Part shown: positions 11,901 to 22,740 of the stretch, piece by piece | How positions within the stretch are numbered: position 1 is the first letter of the stretch | Layout: every line of letters starts with the position of its first letter | Origin: Paramacrobiotus metropolitanus | Lineage: Eukaryota; Tardigrada; Eutardigrada; Parachela; Macrobiotidae | Reading direction: 5' to 3' | DNA length: 64,000 bases | Assembly (NCBI RefSeq): GCF_019649055.1 | Contig: NW_026570423.1 | Location: forward strand, 62,001-126,000 | Notes under the pieces: generated by a model | What the model was told of the DNA's origin: nothing | What the model saw: the letters and a program-made list of their open reading frames with translations, nothing else | The model's database searches: none | Made by a program: the position numbers and the translations under genes

Positions 11901-14900
11901 GGCGCCGGCGCTCCGCCGATGTATAACTACAGTATAAACAGAAACATTTTTTTATTAATGAATACTGCGATAACTTCATGATTTCACGGAAAAATAAAGT
12001 ACAATTACATACAAAAGTTGCCAAAAACACAAAAACGAAAAATTACGAGTCGAATGTTTTAGTAAAAGATGCCTTAAAAAATTACTAACCTTGTGACTGA
12101 AAAATTTGACATTCTACTGGAACGAAGAAGATGTACCGACAAATCGTAGAGCAATGGCGTTTACACTCCCAGCGAGTCGACATCGTAAATTAATTGAAAG
12201 CTTGATAAAAGAAATCTGTTTATGCGCTTTTGGTTCGTTTTAATCAGTTCGCCACGCATAAAGTGGGAACAGAATTAAAAAATCACATTTTTTAAAGGTC
12301 ACTTCTATGCGCCAGGAAATTTCCTGGCGCATAGTCAATCTGCTATGCGCCAGGAAAATTCTTGGCGCATAGTCGTTTTGCTATGCGCCCGGAAATTCGC
12401 CGCCAAAATCAAAATTTATCGTTCTAAGTTATTAATAACGTAATACTGTGACTTTGTGAAAGTACTTTTTGCATAGCCAGCATAAAAATACATGAGATTC
12501 ATTACAAAAGGTACAAACTATCCTTTCGAATTACTCGATTTTTACGTAAAATTATGAGCTGGAGACCAGTAATACTTGTGATGGGCGATGGGCGTTACCC
12601 CTAAGGAAGCATTTGTGTCTGCTCGAGAATAGCACGACAAATAGAAGCGAGCGTTTTTTTGCCGTGGTAAAAGCGGAAATGAGAGGATAAAGCCGGCGAA
12701 CACCTAAGAAAATGCACCCGCGGGAATGCTTTGATGTTGTTATGGCCGCGTTGGGAAGTAGAACAGCACTGTACAGTGTTGCCGAATTCTCAAAGTAAGC
12801 AAAAAAGAAGGGCATGTACGATTTCCCGGCAGCCGAACGGAATAAGAAGCAACGGTCTTACCGGCATGTTAGTACCTGGGTGTGTTGTGAAATGCCACCG
12901 ACCGTACCAGGTTATTCAACAAGCACGATCGGACTTGCGAACAGGTCTATAATTCTTATTCAGCCTCTTTGTGATCCCACCGGCTGCCATCTTGTGGCTT
13001 TAGTACTGAGATTTTTGGGTTGGGTAGGGAGCCAAGAAGCTTTTTAACCCTGTATGGAAACCGACCGTCTGTATTAAGATGTAAACATGGATATGTTGCA
13101 GTCAAGGAAATTAAATTCACAGTGAGTGTCTTCCCGTCCCGCAACAAGGGATTGATTAGATAATTTTGGGATATTTGCAGCAACGTTTTGAGTCGACCTT
13201 GTCCTTTCAAAAACGCAATATCGAAAGCGCCAGTTTTGCCGAAGAGTCCACATTTGAGACTGACTAAACGAAATTCTTGGAAACGGAAGCGTTGAAGAAG
13301 CCGCCAAGAAAAGGAGGCGTCAATAATCACGCAAAGCTCGAGCCACAAAAAAGTTCGGTGTGTGTTACCGCAAAAAAAGATAGATGATATTCGAATGCGC
13401 AGAAACGTCCCGGAGAAAGCCGTCTTGACGAAAAGGACGGTGTGCTCGCTGTGCTGTAATAACAGCTGAGACTACAGATAAAGCATTAAGCTGATACAAC
13501 GCGGTTCTCTAGAGGCTGCATTGTTTTACATACAATACAGAATACCTTCACTGTATACAATACAGTGAAGGTCCTTGAGTAGGGCGATAGTTGATAAAAA
13601 CTTCTACCAGCACTGTTGATCAGTGGTACTGTGTTAAAAAAGTGACAGTGATAAAGAAACAGGCTGTAATCGTAATCAGACGTGTGGGTTATGATTAGAC
13701 TTCGTAAAGTGATATTAACAACTTGAAAATACTCAAATTTTAATTCTGCGAGAAATTTCCTGGCGCATAGCAAATTGACTATGCGCCAGGAATTTTCCTG
13801 GCGCATAGCACTTTCGTTTTTTAAAATGCGATGGTAATCCGGAGAAACTTATATTTAATAAAATTAAATGAACTATTTTAAAGTTGAACAATGAATGAGT
13901 TACATACTCGTTTTTAACCAAATAATAAATGAATCAAATATTAAAAGCAAAAATCCGGTGATAAATAAATATACTTGTATGTTGTATGAATAATGTGATG
14001 ATTGATAGTAGTAAATCAGTTTCAGTATTTTAATTTATATTTCAAATTAGCATGATTGTCGGCGAACAGTAAATACTGCCGGTTTTAATTTTTCGATAAT
14101 CACATAAAAAGTGCCCTACGTATATTGACATTTTAAGATTTATTTGGTATCATCGTGCTATGAACAGATACCTATTCGCCTCTGGACTTACATTATGCGA
14201 TATTATGCTTTTGGGTGTCGTGGACAGTTTGCTGTATAAATTCACGCCGGGCTCATTACTCCCGCCAATGATGAACTCCGTGGCGGCATCATCCAGCTGG
14301 ATTTGCCCGATCCCGCTGCGCTCGTCCAGTGTCAGATTCAGCTCATGCCAGGCACCTGCAAATTAAATGCCAGCAGGTTGACAAAAATTAAATAATTACG
14401 GTATTTATAATCACCAGACTAAACTCCAAATAATACTTAAGATTTCAATGATATTTATATAATATTTAATATTGTAACATTCTCTTGTACTCTGTACTCT
14501 TACATAGCAAGATGCAACACCACAAAAATAATATTAGGCGATAATTTAATTACGTTTTAATGTAATTTAATGATATTATTATATTCAGTCATTCTAATTT
14601 AATTACGTCAGCACGATTTAAATGCACGGTTAGCGCCGTGAAACCTGCTCAAAACACACTGTAAGAAATGTCGTAGTGCAATGGTATGCGACAGGTAGCC
14701 GCAGGTTTTCATCTGGATTGTCGGCCATATAAAAATAAAACAAACCAGTAAAAGAAAAAATACTGTTTACTGCCATTGCTAACTATTTCCCGCTACCTCC
14801 ATAGTATTATGCGGCCCGTGCTTTTTTACAAATTTTTTTCCAGTTATTTTAGCAATATTTTCGCGTTTGCACCTTATTACCAATATACGTATTTATCATG

Positions 14901-17900
14901 GATTTCGCTATTCAACCACAACAAAGTTTTTGAACAAATTAAATGCCTTGGATTTGGAGCGCTGTTTTCGTAATATAGTTTGTCATCCGTTATACATTTC
15001 CATTTATTTTACAGTTATTATCAATTATTGTTTGCTGTAGATTTCGAAATTATTTTTATTCGAATTTATTTTAGATACCATCGTTGGTTTTCAGCGCGGA
15101 AACCGGGATGCGACTGGCCTCATCCAGCTGCCCCCCGGCCGCCGCCCGCTGGATCAGCAGCCCCAGCTGCCCGTCGTACATATCCACCGCCGTCAGGGAG
15201 GCGTTGTTCTCGCGGTGCAGCAGCAGCAAGCCGCTGGCTTCCGTCGTCTTGAATTTCACCGACAGCGCCCTGAACGGCTTACTTCCGGTGCCGATTAACA
15301 GGTACTGCTCGGCGCCGCAGAAATTCATTGGTCCCAAGAATCGCTTACTGTTGCGCTGGCACGTAAAGGTCACCGGCGCCGCGGATTGATTGGTGTGCGG
15401 GTAGCGTTTGATGGAGCGGGTGAAAAGGTCATGCCGGACGTTCCCGTGTTGCAGAAACAGCTAAAATTAATGGAAATCGTTATTATCGTTCAGTGAGTCT
15501 TTCGTTCGGTGGATCATCGAATAAATGGAAACAAATTGTATAAAGGGATTTAGAAACTAAGTTGAGCACTTACACCTCCGCAAGTGACCTTAATTGTTTT
15601 GAATCCAGAATTTAGAGTCATATATAGAACGTTGTGTGTTTCTGATTAATTCTTTCTAAATATAATTTGTACGAGGAACTAATCAAGAAATTTCGGGCTG
15701 ATGTTTGTTAATTGCGGGCAGGTGTTCTCCTGCAGCTTGTTGTGCCTAAACATTTTTATTGTTGCTGAACAGTTGCTAAAGAATCGCAACAAGGCGTACA
15801 AACAGGAAAAGTCGTAGTGCGAGGGCTTGGAACTGTCGCACAAAGTAATTTTGAAAATAATCCAAGACGCGTCTGCATTGTCATATGTGCGAACGAGTAC
15901 ATAGTACACATTTGTTTGAATTTCACACCTAACGTTAATTAGTGTAGATTTTTTTTTAATTTTAAAAAAATGTAAGAAAATGTCTTGTTATAAATTAAAA
16001 CGGGCTTAGCTTACGTTTATGGAAACACTGACATTTTTAGTTGTAAATTACAAGGTAATACAACCCAAATGGCAAATGGTAATGACAAATATACTTTGCG
16101 CTAAGGGCAATATATTTTGGCGAGTCTGCTAAAATTTTGCAAGTTGAAACCGTAATCAGATATGCCTGTGATTGATACGTACATCTAGCACCGTTCCGTG
16201 GAAATTATCCGTATTGTCAAAAAGGTTTTCCACTTTGGCTTCTTCGGCTTCCGCATCAGAAATTCCGCCGAGCAACAGTGTCTGAATATTTCCGATTTCT
16301 TCATATTTTTCGCCGCTGGCTATTAGACGTTTCGCGCGACTTTTTCCGTTTATGGAAACTGTAATCTGCAAAATATAATAATTGCGAGGAGATATTTTAG
16401 ATAAGGAAATTCTTTAAAGAATGACAAGCTTGTAGGACTTATTGTAAAACATTTTACTAGAACATGGCGCTTTCACAAAAAAATCGTAGAACAGTGGCCC
16501 TTACCAATGCGTTGAGAACTTCTGAACAATACTTAAAATGCTTAAAAAAATCCGCTATTGCAGTTTCGATTTTTTTATTAATAATATTTATTAATCTCGT
16601 TTAAGGTAAATCCGTAACCGAAATGGTGAAGGGAAAATATAATATAAGTTCATATAGTTTAAAAGGCGGCGATAATCCTGACCTCCGGCGGATCGCTCTG
16701 CAGATGCACACTGATGTTATACTGCACATAATCCCGGAAATCCCGCTTAGTGTCCGGCTCAAACTGTTCCCGCACCGTGTACGCGGCAAATCTACCGGTA
16801 AAGATCAGTCGGTTCTGTTGTAAATAAAACGTCAAAAATCCGTTGGACGATGTTTTGGCGCAGATAATCACGCCGTTCGCTTGCCGGCTGCGAAAACTCA
16901 GATGCAGAAATTCCGATACACCGTCCATGATTATTGTTGATGGAGGTTGAAGATAAAATGACAAGAAATCCTTCCCCAAAAAATCATTTTCACCGGCCAG
17001 ATGTTCTGCAAAAAGTAACACTTTGTATTTCTCATACATAATTGTTTCCACTCAGCTAAATACTATAGATAAAATAAATACAGCTACAGTTAAAGTGTTG
17101 TCACCAATTATTCTGCGGGAAGGTTATGATGTATTTTGTAGAACAAAATATCTTTTTACAAAATAATTTTTAAGATACGTGTGTTGAACTGTTTTGTATA
17201 GAATAATTTGTATTTTGTATTCTTTTATTTAAATTATTAGGCGAAAATGCTGTATTTTTTGCTTAATCGGTTTAATGGTAAACAGCATTTTTTGCAGCCA
17301 TTTATTTTTCTGCACTTACTATTATCGAAATTTTTATTTTTTGTTTATCGCTTAATGGAAGCTGTCATCAGTTTTCAGCCATTTGTGGAAAATAAATTTT
17401 ATTTAATCAGTTAATGAAAAACAATCATTTTTTGCTATGATTTATTTTTCTAGACTAACTATTATTAAAAAATATATTATTTTTAATTTATCGCTTAATG
17501 GAGGCTGCCATCAGTATTCATCCTTTTGTGGACATTTCAACAAAAATAAGGTCGTCTCTCATGGATTATTGCCCGATGAGACGTCACGAGGAAAAAGATA
17601 ATCCCTATCCACTGTGAATCACTGAAAAGGCCTGCACCGATAAATATTTGTCTGCGAAATGCCGGCAGATTAGTTCAGCATGAATGGGGATGTGTGTAAT
17701 TTTGTGCAAAATATCGGGGAATAAATATGCTGACATCTTTTCGTATCAAAAGAAAACCCAGGCCACAAATCATCGGTCTGGCCACAAAAGAAAATCGTCT
17801 TGCCCATAAATCAGCCATATATGAACAGCGTGTATATCTACACGCAATCCGCTAATCCTATCAAACAATCTTTTTGCATTTTGTATGGTCGGTGTATTAT

Positions 17901-20900
17901 TTCCCGTAGATACTCGTATAATGCCGGCACGCGCGCATTTCTTCCCGTTCCGCTTGCCGGGCGCCGGCTGTATGGGGGCGTGGTCAAGCTTCATTAAGCA
18001 CAATGTCCACGCAATCAGTTGGCCTTAATTTCTCTCTCACAGAAAAATACACGATTCTCCCTTTTTTTCCACCAGAAATTCGCTTGTAAATCGCACAAAA
18101 GTGCAGAAGTTGAAATAATTATTTTTGAAAAACATTATAATGTGACGCTTCACGCTGCGAATTTTAATTTGTAAATTTATTTAAATTTTGGTTTATAGTG
18201 TCTGAATAATCCTAATTTGTAATATTTAATTTTTGCTCTGCGTGGAAAAATTTAATTTAATTCCTGCATAAGGGAAAAGTATAATTATTAATATTTGTAG
18301 GAAATTATTAGCATTGGTAGTTATTTAATTTTTGCTTTGCGCGGACATATTTAATTTGATCAACGTATACAGAAAAATAAAATTAATAGTTGCAGTTCGT
18401 TAAATGGGTTTTGCATTTGTTTACTGTACATCGATTTCAGTAAAAAATTATGGCCTGTTTTATATTATCCCCCTCGTAAAATTTCAGGCTATTTAATTTT
18501 GGGATTTATTAAAACATCAAAATTATTTAGATATTATAAAAAATAAAATTGTTTTAAGCATGTTGAATCAATACGTAATTTTCGCCTAAAATTTATATTT
18601 ATTTTGGTAATAAATTTTCATGGTATGTCGGAAAAAGTCCGCTTCGTGTCAGCGGTTGATTAAGTAAATTAAAAAGGAAAACGGTCGATACTTAGTCAGC
18701 GTTGGACGGAGGGGAAAGTGTGTCAAAGGAGTGAGTGGCGCTACACATCAGAACTACGGAATAAATGGCCACGTCGCGGTGGATACATTTTATTTATTTA
18801 AGCAGCAGCAAGGGCCACTTGAGTCTGATGGCACATCCTTTATTTTATCCGCTACACTTTCCCCCCATTCACAACATCCCCAATAACAATAACAACTTAT
18901 GCCACTCAAACGTCCACGCCAGGACCATTTTACAACGCACCGGCTATATATATATGCCGGAGTGTGCAGAATTTTTCACATGATTAAATATACACAATAG
19001 AAAAGACCGCTTTTATTATCTAATTGTACAGCAACGCGGCATTTACCGGCTTTGGCAAAATCATTTGTTTTACATATTTTATTATAGTAATTTGGTTTTA
19101 TTTCTCGATTTCATTTCTCGGTTTTATTTCTCGATTTTCTCGCCTTGGACAAACTAAAATCTATTTAATAATTTATTTTATTTTAGGGAAAAACAATTTT
19201 TTTAATATAATTATGTGTTAGAAAAATGTTGGGTTGCGCATCAAGATAACTTTTAAAATTGTCCTGCAGAAGCTCAAAAACATACGAGTAACAAAAATTC
19301 AAAAATAAATGCAGATATTTTGGAATTTTCCACGCTGTAATAATTTTTTATATTTGTTTTCCGATTTTACCTATGGCAGCGCATTTTAAACAATTTTTTG
19401 TTATTTTCAAATACGCGCGACTTTCTCCTGGTTTTTACATAAATTCTGGGCCGATTTCAGAATCAGTTTTAATTTATCAGCAAAGCTCAGAAGCGTTAAT
19501 AATAACTTAAAATTAATATAGATGAAGTTTTCGAAGTTTTATTACGTTTTCCCGTGCAGATATGAATAAAGTAAGTTTTCCAAATTTCCATGAATTTTCG
19601 TGCAACTAAACTGACCAGTGGTCAGCCGGGTAAATTTACTGAGCGGGGGCACATTAATTTGGGAAATTGTTCATGGGCGATTGTCGTCGATTGTGGCCGA
19701 GAGTGATTGCCGCCGGGTGGATTAGCGAGGGCAAACTGGCCAAGTGATGGGGATATCGGTGGCCTGTGGCTAATTAAGGGAAACCATATCGCTCGCGCAC
19801 CCGCCATCCCCCGGTCGCCTATATATTTCCGCATTATGCTAATTTCCTCCGAGGCATCCTTGATCATTAGGGTGTAATGTGCGTGGATTATGCACTTGTC
19901 AAGCACCAATCATCGCAATATACTCCATTTCGGTCATCCCGAAATCTTCAGGAATAAATTTAAATTACTGTCAATAATTTGCTTTCAACGCAGAATTTTA
20001 CGAAAATGTGAAATTTTCAAATAATTTTTAACCAGGGAAATTTTCAAATAATTTTTACTATCAATAAGTTTTAAATTTCAGGTTTTATTTTAATTTGAAA
20101 TATTAAATGTTATAAGCAGTTACAAAATTTGCCAACAAGTGCAACAACCAACTTTTACTTGGAAATTAGTTTGCACGTCAAATTTATTATAACCCAAATA
20201 ATTCCTTCAAAAATAATTTTAAAAATTGAATGATTTTCTGTACGAAGAATCCTTAGCAAAATTATAACAATATTATAAAAACGCATTTTTTTCCATTATG
20301 GAGGTGCCATAAATTTTTAAAAATTGCTACTAAAATCGGAAAACATTCAGACAAAACCCAGTAAACTTAAGGGAAAATCGGGCCGCTCCTAATATGCATA
20401 TCAGTAGCGGCATGCATGGCTGGACGGGTCCATTTGACCACGTTTTTCATGTGCAATGAGGGAAACCGGCATCGGTCAGGACGGGCGCGCGATGCTTATC
20501 CCCGCTTATACGGAGCAGCCAAGGCCGTGATTTGGCTAATCAGCAAATCCCTGCCACATCAACATATGAATAATAATCGGGATATCGTTAGGGCCATGTT
20601 GGCCTACACGTATCGATCCGGGATGAATGGGCCGGCGCCAAATACGTCTATGTATGTTAATAATGAGCGAAGGATAAAATGGGCAATTGTGTGGCTGGAC
20701 AGCCGAGTGGACGGCCGCGGTCCATTCAATGCCGGCATAATTGTGTACTTTGGCCCCGCTGCGTGTAATTGCGCCCCGGCCGTCTGGCCTCATCACCGTC
20801 CAGCCGCGGATATGGTGATCCCGACTGAATAGTGTCCCGTGTAAACAACCGGCTAATATATTTTTGTTCTGTTTAGAATAATGTGTTGACATATCGGACC

Positions 20901-22719
20901 ATTATTGCCCACCGCCCGCCAGACAGTCACATTAAAATTTTTTTTAATGAAAATTGCCAACCACACAGTGTTCTAAACAGGCCAATGCAATTTCTTAATT
21001 TTTAAGGAGTAAAAAACATCGGAAAACATATATTTTAATTTTATAAACAAATTGTAATGTCTAGGGTCGACTTAAAAAATAAATGCTGTAAAAAACTGGA
21101 ACAATTTTATTACTTTTAAACGGAAATACATCGGAAAGTGATTTAAGCTAAATTATAAAATAACAGGACATTTTTGAATCTGCTTTATTAGTAAACTAAT
21201 ACGGCACGTAACAAAGAACGATAAAATCTTAAAATAAAAAAATTTTAATTTATAAAATCACAGTAACGGAAAAATAAATACCGTACATATATATAAAACA
21301 TTATAATTACCATATATAAATCAAATATCACTTGTAACAGAACACATACACTCGTATGTACAGTACTTATATAAATAAATGCATATATATAAGCAAAATG
21401 AAGAGTATAAAATTAAAGCAAATATTCAATTAACGCTTTAATATTTTCTTAATACGTGCAGTAGCAGCGGACGTTCATTGCTGACCTTTCTCGCAGAGAC
21501 CGGTTTCGTGGATGACCTCCATGCCGCCGTGACTGACCACCTGCGGGTCTTTGCCCGCGGCTGTCTCGTACATGATTTGCCGCAGCAATCCCCGGAAGCG
21601 CGGCTCAAAGAGGACCGAGGGATGGGTGAGGGGGCGCGACAGATTGCCCGCCATCCCACCCATGCACACCGCCACCGGCGGCTGGGTGAACACACTGCCG
21701 CTGGGCAGCGTGCGCTTCTCCACGTGCTGACCGTGGCTGCTGGATAAAGCAACCGAGAAAACGTTGGATGTTTTTGATAGCTGCACAATTGACCACTGGT
21801 GATCGTGGGGCGGTCGGCGTAGCGACAAGGTCAGGTGGTGCTCGTGATGCCGGCTGACCGGTAACTAAAATAACCATAATTATTTTTCAGCATTGTCTAC
21901 TGAAAAAAAATTATTTAAAAAATTATATACCATTCTCAGTTTCTTTTAATTTAATTTAATTTAACATATGATTAAAAAATAAAATGTGTTTGGGTATCAA
22001 TTCATTATATAAAATAATAAAAATTGTGTAAATAATATTGGTCAGATAAAAGTGACATAAAACAATGACATAATACGAATAGTTTATAATTTTAATTACT
22101 CAAAATATTCGGTTAATATTTCATTATATTTTAGCGCATATTTAATCGAAGCAGAAATTTTATTTCAGCTAGTTAATAATTGCTATGCAAAATTAATTAG
22201 AATTTTTACCGGCATACGTATTTCTTTTGAGTCCACGACACCGGCTTCCAGTTAAATGCGTACGAATTACATTTTTTTATAATTATCTTATAACCTTTAA
22301 TTAATTTTTCCTGTGATTTATTTTCTTAAAACTATAAAAACAATAAATTACGGAATATTGTATCTTTTTTTTACCGTGGGAGATGTTGGAATTTGTAGCC
22401 GGCACTCCAGCAGCTGTTCCTGTGTGGCTTCCGACTCGGTTAATCGAAGCAGGACGAACGCCCGACTGCGCACGTCATCGGCGTACAGCAGCAGCCCGGT
22501 CGAATGATTCGTCCGGAATTCAAAGGAAAAATTCCAGCTACCCGGCGACGGCGTCCATTCCGTCATGTGCAGAAAGGACGACTCCATGCCGTTCAGCCGG
22601 TAGCCGACTGTGGCCGCGGCTAACGCCGACCGCCAGGCCAATGTCAATAAGAATAGTAATAAAGAGATATCCGACCATTCGCGCCGGTCGCGCATCCGAG
22701 CCGGCTTGATTATCGCCAT
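5363..22719 (-). CDS. Nrxn: Alpha-neurexin, complete coding region in 15 exons
   Basis: Presynaptic adhesion receptor that binds neuroligins and other partners across the synaptic cleft. Coding exons, in transcript order: 22719-22375, 21864-21486, 17005-16683, 16365-16183, 15460-15079, 14355-14192, 11926-11641, 9396-9146, 8992-8884, 8807-7906, 7586-7408, 7332-7161, 6765-6373, 6241-6095, 5913-5363. All introns are GT-AG and phases chain exactly except inside exon 10. The product is about 1,588 aa: signal peptide, LamG1, LamG2, LamG3, EGF, LamG4, LamG5, EGF, LamG6, Thr/Ser-rich stalk, one membrane span, and a cytoplasmic tail ending KEYYV, the conserved neurexin PDZ ligand. The first EGF found in most alpha-neurexins, between LamG1 and LamG2, was not found. 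An hAT relic and a palindromic repeat lie in the intron between exons 7 and 8. Confidence 0.92.
6095..6241 (-). CDS. Nrxn: Neurexin exon 14: threonine-rich juxtamembrane stalk
   Basis: 147 bases, phase 1 at both ends, between GTCTTTTAG and GTAAGT. Encodes IVKTTTVFPKTTTTASTLST and the acidic end SVICDDEED. The stalk is likely O-glycosylated by family analogy. The exon could be skipped without changing frame. Confidence 0.85.
6373..6765 (-). CDS. Nrxn: Neurexin exon 13: end of LamG6 plus linker
   Basis: Starts KQHDIFNGISTVEIGGKLNA and continues FQGVIAGLVINGIRILDLA, the closing strands of the sixth laminin-G domain, then a polar linker. Its upstream junction sits at the classical neurexin splice site 4. 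Donor GTATGT. Confidence 0.9.
7161..7332 (-). CDS. Nrxn: Neurexin exon 12: middle of LamG6
   Basis: Starts in phase 0 after ATTATACAG. HLFVVYNMG, LNDGRYHVVRFERDGANATL and IDGHEPVIKVPSG are typical LamG core strands. Donor GTGAGA. Confidence 0.9.
7408..7586 (-). CDS. Nrxn: Neurexin exon 11: start of LamG6
   Basis: Begins in phase 1 after CTTTGCAG. Encodes AYRFGPLPGLVIYHF and DRIAFGLVTSEDEALICRI, the first strands of LamG6. Donor GTATGC. Confidence 0.88.
7906..8807 (-). CDS. Nrxn: Neurexin exon 10: end of LamG4, LamG5, third EGF
   Basis: Enters in phase 1 and encodes LDGISLHYCRLDLG and FRGHLQNLHLDTTDVL (end of LamG4), then in another frame the full LamG5 (SFSFQSPEAFVTLEPLQ, FSGCLAGLTINGVVVDLVGG) and an EGF module (CGKGAVCQHGGRC, CDCEM). 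The frame change falls between about 8605 and 8545. A 59-nt GT-AG micro-intron (8604-8546) or a one-base deletion would each restore the phase needed at the exon end. Donor GTACGT. Confidence 0.85.
8884..8992 (-). CDS. Nrxn: Neurexin exon 9: LamG4 core
   Basis: 109 bases with no long frame of its own, found by phase. Acceptor GTTTTCAG, then LEWTVGEALNDDKWHFVKFH and IVLDNYELA, the diagnostic LamG strand pair. Donor GTAAAT. Confidence 0.88.
9146..9396 (-). CDS. Nrxn: Neurexin exon 8: start of LamG4
   Basis: After ATTTTAG in phase 1. Encodes SEMRFDDSNPYVKYEM, TSLSFRFRSLSISAFILKLW and VVALVSGKIKVTL, the opening strands of LamG4. Donor AAG/GTAAAA. Confidence 0.88.
9147..11640. other. Exons 7/8 neighbourhood: neurexin intron containing an hAT relic
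   Basis: Includes exon 8 (9146-9396) at one edge; the rest is intronic. 9.4-10.45 kb is AT-rich, apart from a GC-richer patch at 9.72-9.9 kb without recognisable coding. 10459-11337 is the transposon listed separately. Confidence 0.4.
10459..11337. mobile_element. hAT-like non-autonomous element, copy 1 (879 bp)
   Basis: Terminal inverted repeats read TAGTGCCCTGCAACGGA at the left and, reverse-complemented, TAGAGCCCTGCAACGGA at the right. It is flanked by a perfect 8-bp target duplication, GTCTGTAC (10451-10458 and 11338-11345). The 8-bp duplication and short TIR are hallmarks of hAT elements. Subterminal arrays of CCGATCCG-like motifs fill both ends. No transposase is present. Small frames inside translate these motifs and are not genes. 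Confidence 0.88.
11641..11926 (-). CDS. Nrxn: Neurexin exon 7: end of LamG3 and central EGF
   Basis: Acceptor ATACTGTAG, phase 0. LYIGGAPAPLS and TFRGLIKKISLNKKPVDIG close LamG3. The EGF follows: CPSNPCANGGKC, then YTCDCQHTAFSGLNC, with all six cysteines. Donor AAG/GTACGA. Confidence 0.92.
12305..12402. repeat. Palindromic 38-bp repeats, left array
   Basis: A perfect 30-bp palindrome (half-site CTATGCGCCAGGAAA) at 12305-12334, a near copy at 12343-12372, and a partial third from 12381. Starts are exactly 38 bp apart with 8-bp unrelated spacers. Each can form a hairpin. Confidence 0.9.
12403..13744. other. Segment between the palindromic arrays, no recognised gene
   Basis: Less AT-rich than its surroundings. 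Several frames of up to 130 codons occur on both strands, but none shows a recognisable domain. It could be the interior of a non-autonomous element. Confidence 0.35.
13745..13808. repeat. Palindromic 38-bp repeats, right array
   Basis: A half copy ending at 13770, then a 30-bp near palindrome at 13779-13808, with the same half-site and 38-bp period as the array at 12305. The two arrays bracket about 1.4 kb and may be the ends of a foldback-type element. Confidence 0.88.
14192..14355 (-). CDS. Nrxn: Neurexin exon 6: middle of LamG3
   Basis: 164 bases between TTTGCAG and GTAAGT. It continues exon 5 exactly in phase: G/AWHELNLTLDERSG, then IQLDDAATEFIIGGSN. It is open only in this phase and too short to stand out as an ORF. 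Confidence 0.85.
15079..15460 (-). CDS. Nrxn: Neurexin exon 5: end of LamG2, start of LamG3
   Basis: Acceptor ATTTTAG. Encodes LFLQHGNVRHDLF and RYPHTNQSAAPVTF, then KPFRALSVKFKTTEASGLLL, DMYDGQLGLLIQR and SALKTND, so it spans the LamG2/LamG3 boundary. Donor ATG/GTATCT. Confidence 0.9.
16183..16365 (-). CDS. Nrxn: Neurexin exon 4: second half of LamG2
   Basis: Between TTTTGCAG and GAT/GTACGT, phase 0 both ends, 61 codons. ITVSINGKSRAKRL, TLLLGGIS and FHGTVLDV are LamG strands. Confidence 0.87.
16683..17005 (-). CDS. Nrxn: Neurexin exon 3: first half of LamG2
   Basis: Acceptor TTTTTGCAG. The shared codon with exon 2 reads G/AA (Glu). Encodes FLGKDFLSFYLQPP, FLHLSFRSRQANGVIICAKT and YVQYNISVHLQSDPPE. 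Donor GAG/GTCAGG. Confidence 0.9.
17006..21485. other. Neurexin intron 2 (4.5 kb)
   Basis: AT-rich. I searched the minus strand for an EGF exon (C-x-NGG-x-C pattern between AG and GT) and saw none. GC-richer patches at 17.56-18.0, 19.62-19.9 and 20.39-20.85 kb have open frames on both strands without recognisable homology; they may be regulatory. Confidence 0.4.
21486..21864 (-). CDS. Nrxn: Neurexin exon 2: second half of LamG1
   Basis: Acceptor TTATTTTAG, phase 0. LTLSLRRPPHDHQWSIVQLS is the LamG DxxWH-type strand. It ends FEPRFRGLLRQIMYE, then ETGLCEK before GTCAGC. An EGF would be expected next in a standard alpha-neurexin but is not present. Confidence 0.88.
22375..22719 (-). CDS. Nrxn: Neurexin exon 1: signal peptide and start of LamG1
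   Basis: ATG at 22719. A basic N-terminus (RMRDRREW) precedes the hydrophobic core SLLLFLLTLAWRSALAAA, a signal peptide, then LamG1 strands NFSFEFRTNHSTGLLLYADD. The acceptor-like TTCAACAG at 22733-22740 suggests a spliced 5' UTR. Another ATG seven bases upstream opens a different 62-codon frame. Confidence 0.87.
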
Positions 22720-22740
22720 TCCGCATGGAATCTGTTGAAA

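Noticed and set aside
12305-12402. Possible CRISPR-like array because of regular repeats and spacers
   Set aside because: Only two to three units, spacers of 8 bp, eukaryotic intron context; the repeats are palindromes bracketing a segment, so foldback-type DNA is likelier.
14980-15389. Plus-strand frames of 90-101 aa over neurexin exon 5
   Set aside because: Opposite-strand shadows of the LamG2/LamG3 exon, which has matching phases and conserved strands.
20416-20832. 138-aa plus-strand frame as a gene
   Set aside because: No recognisable domain, an overlapping open frame on the other strand, and location inside a neurexin intron.
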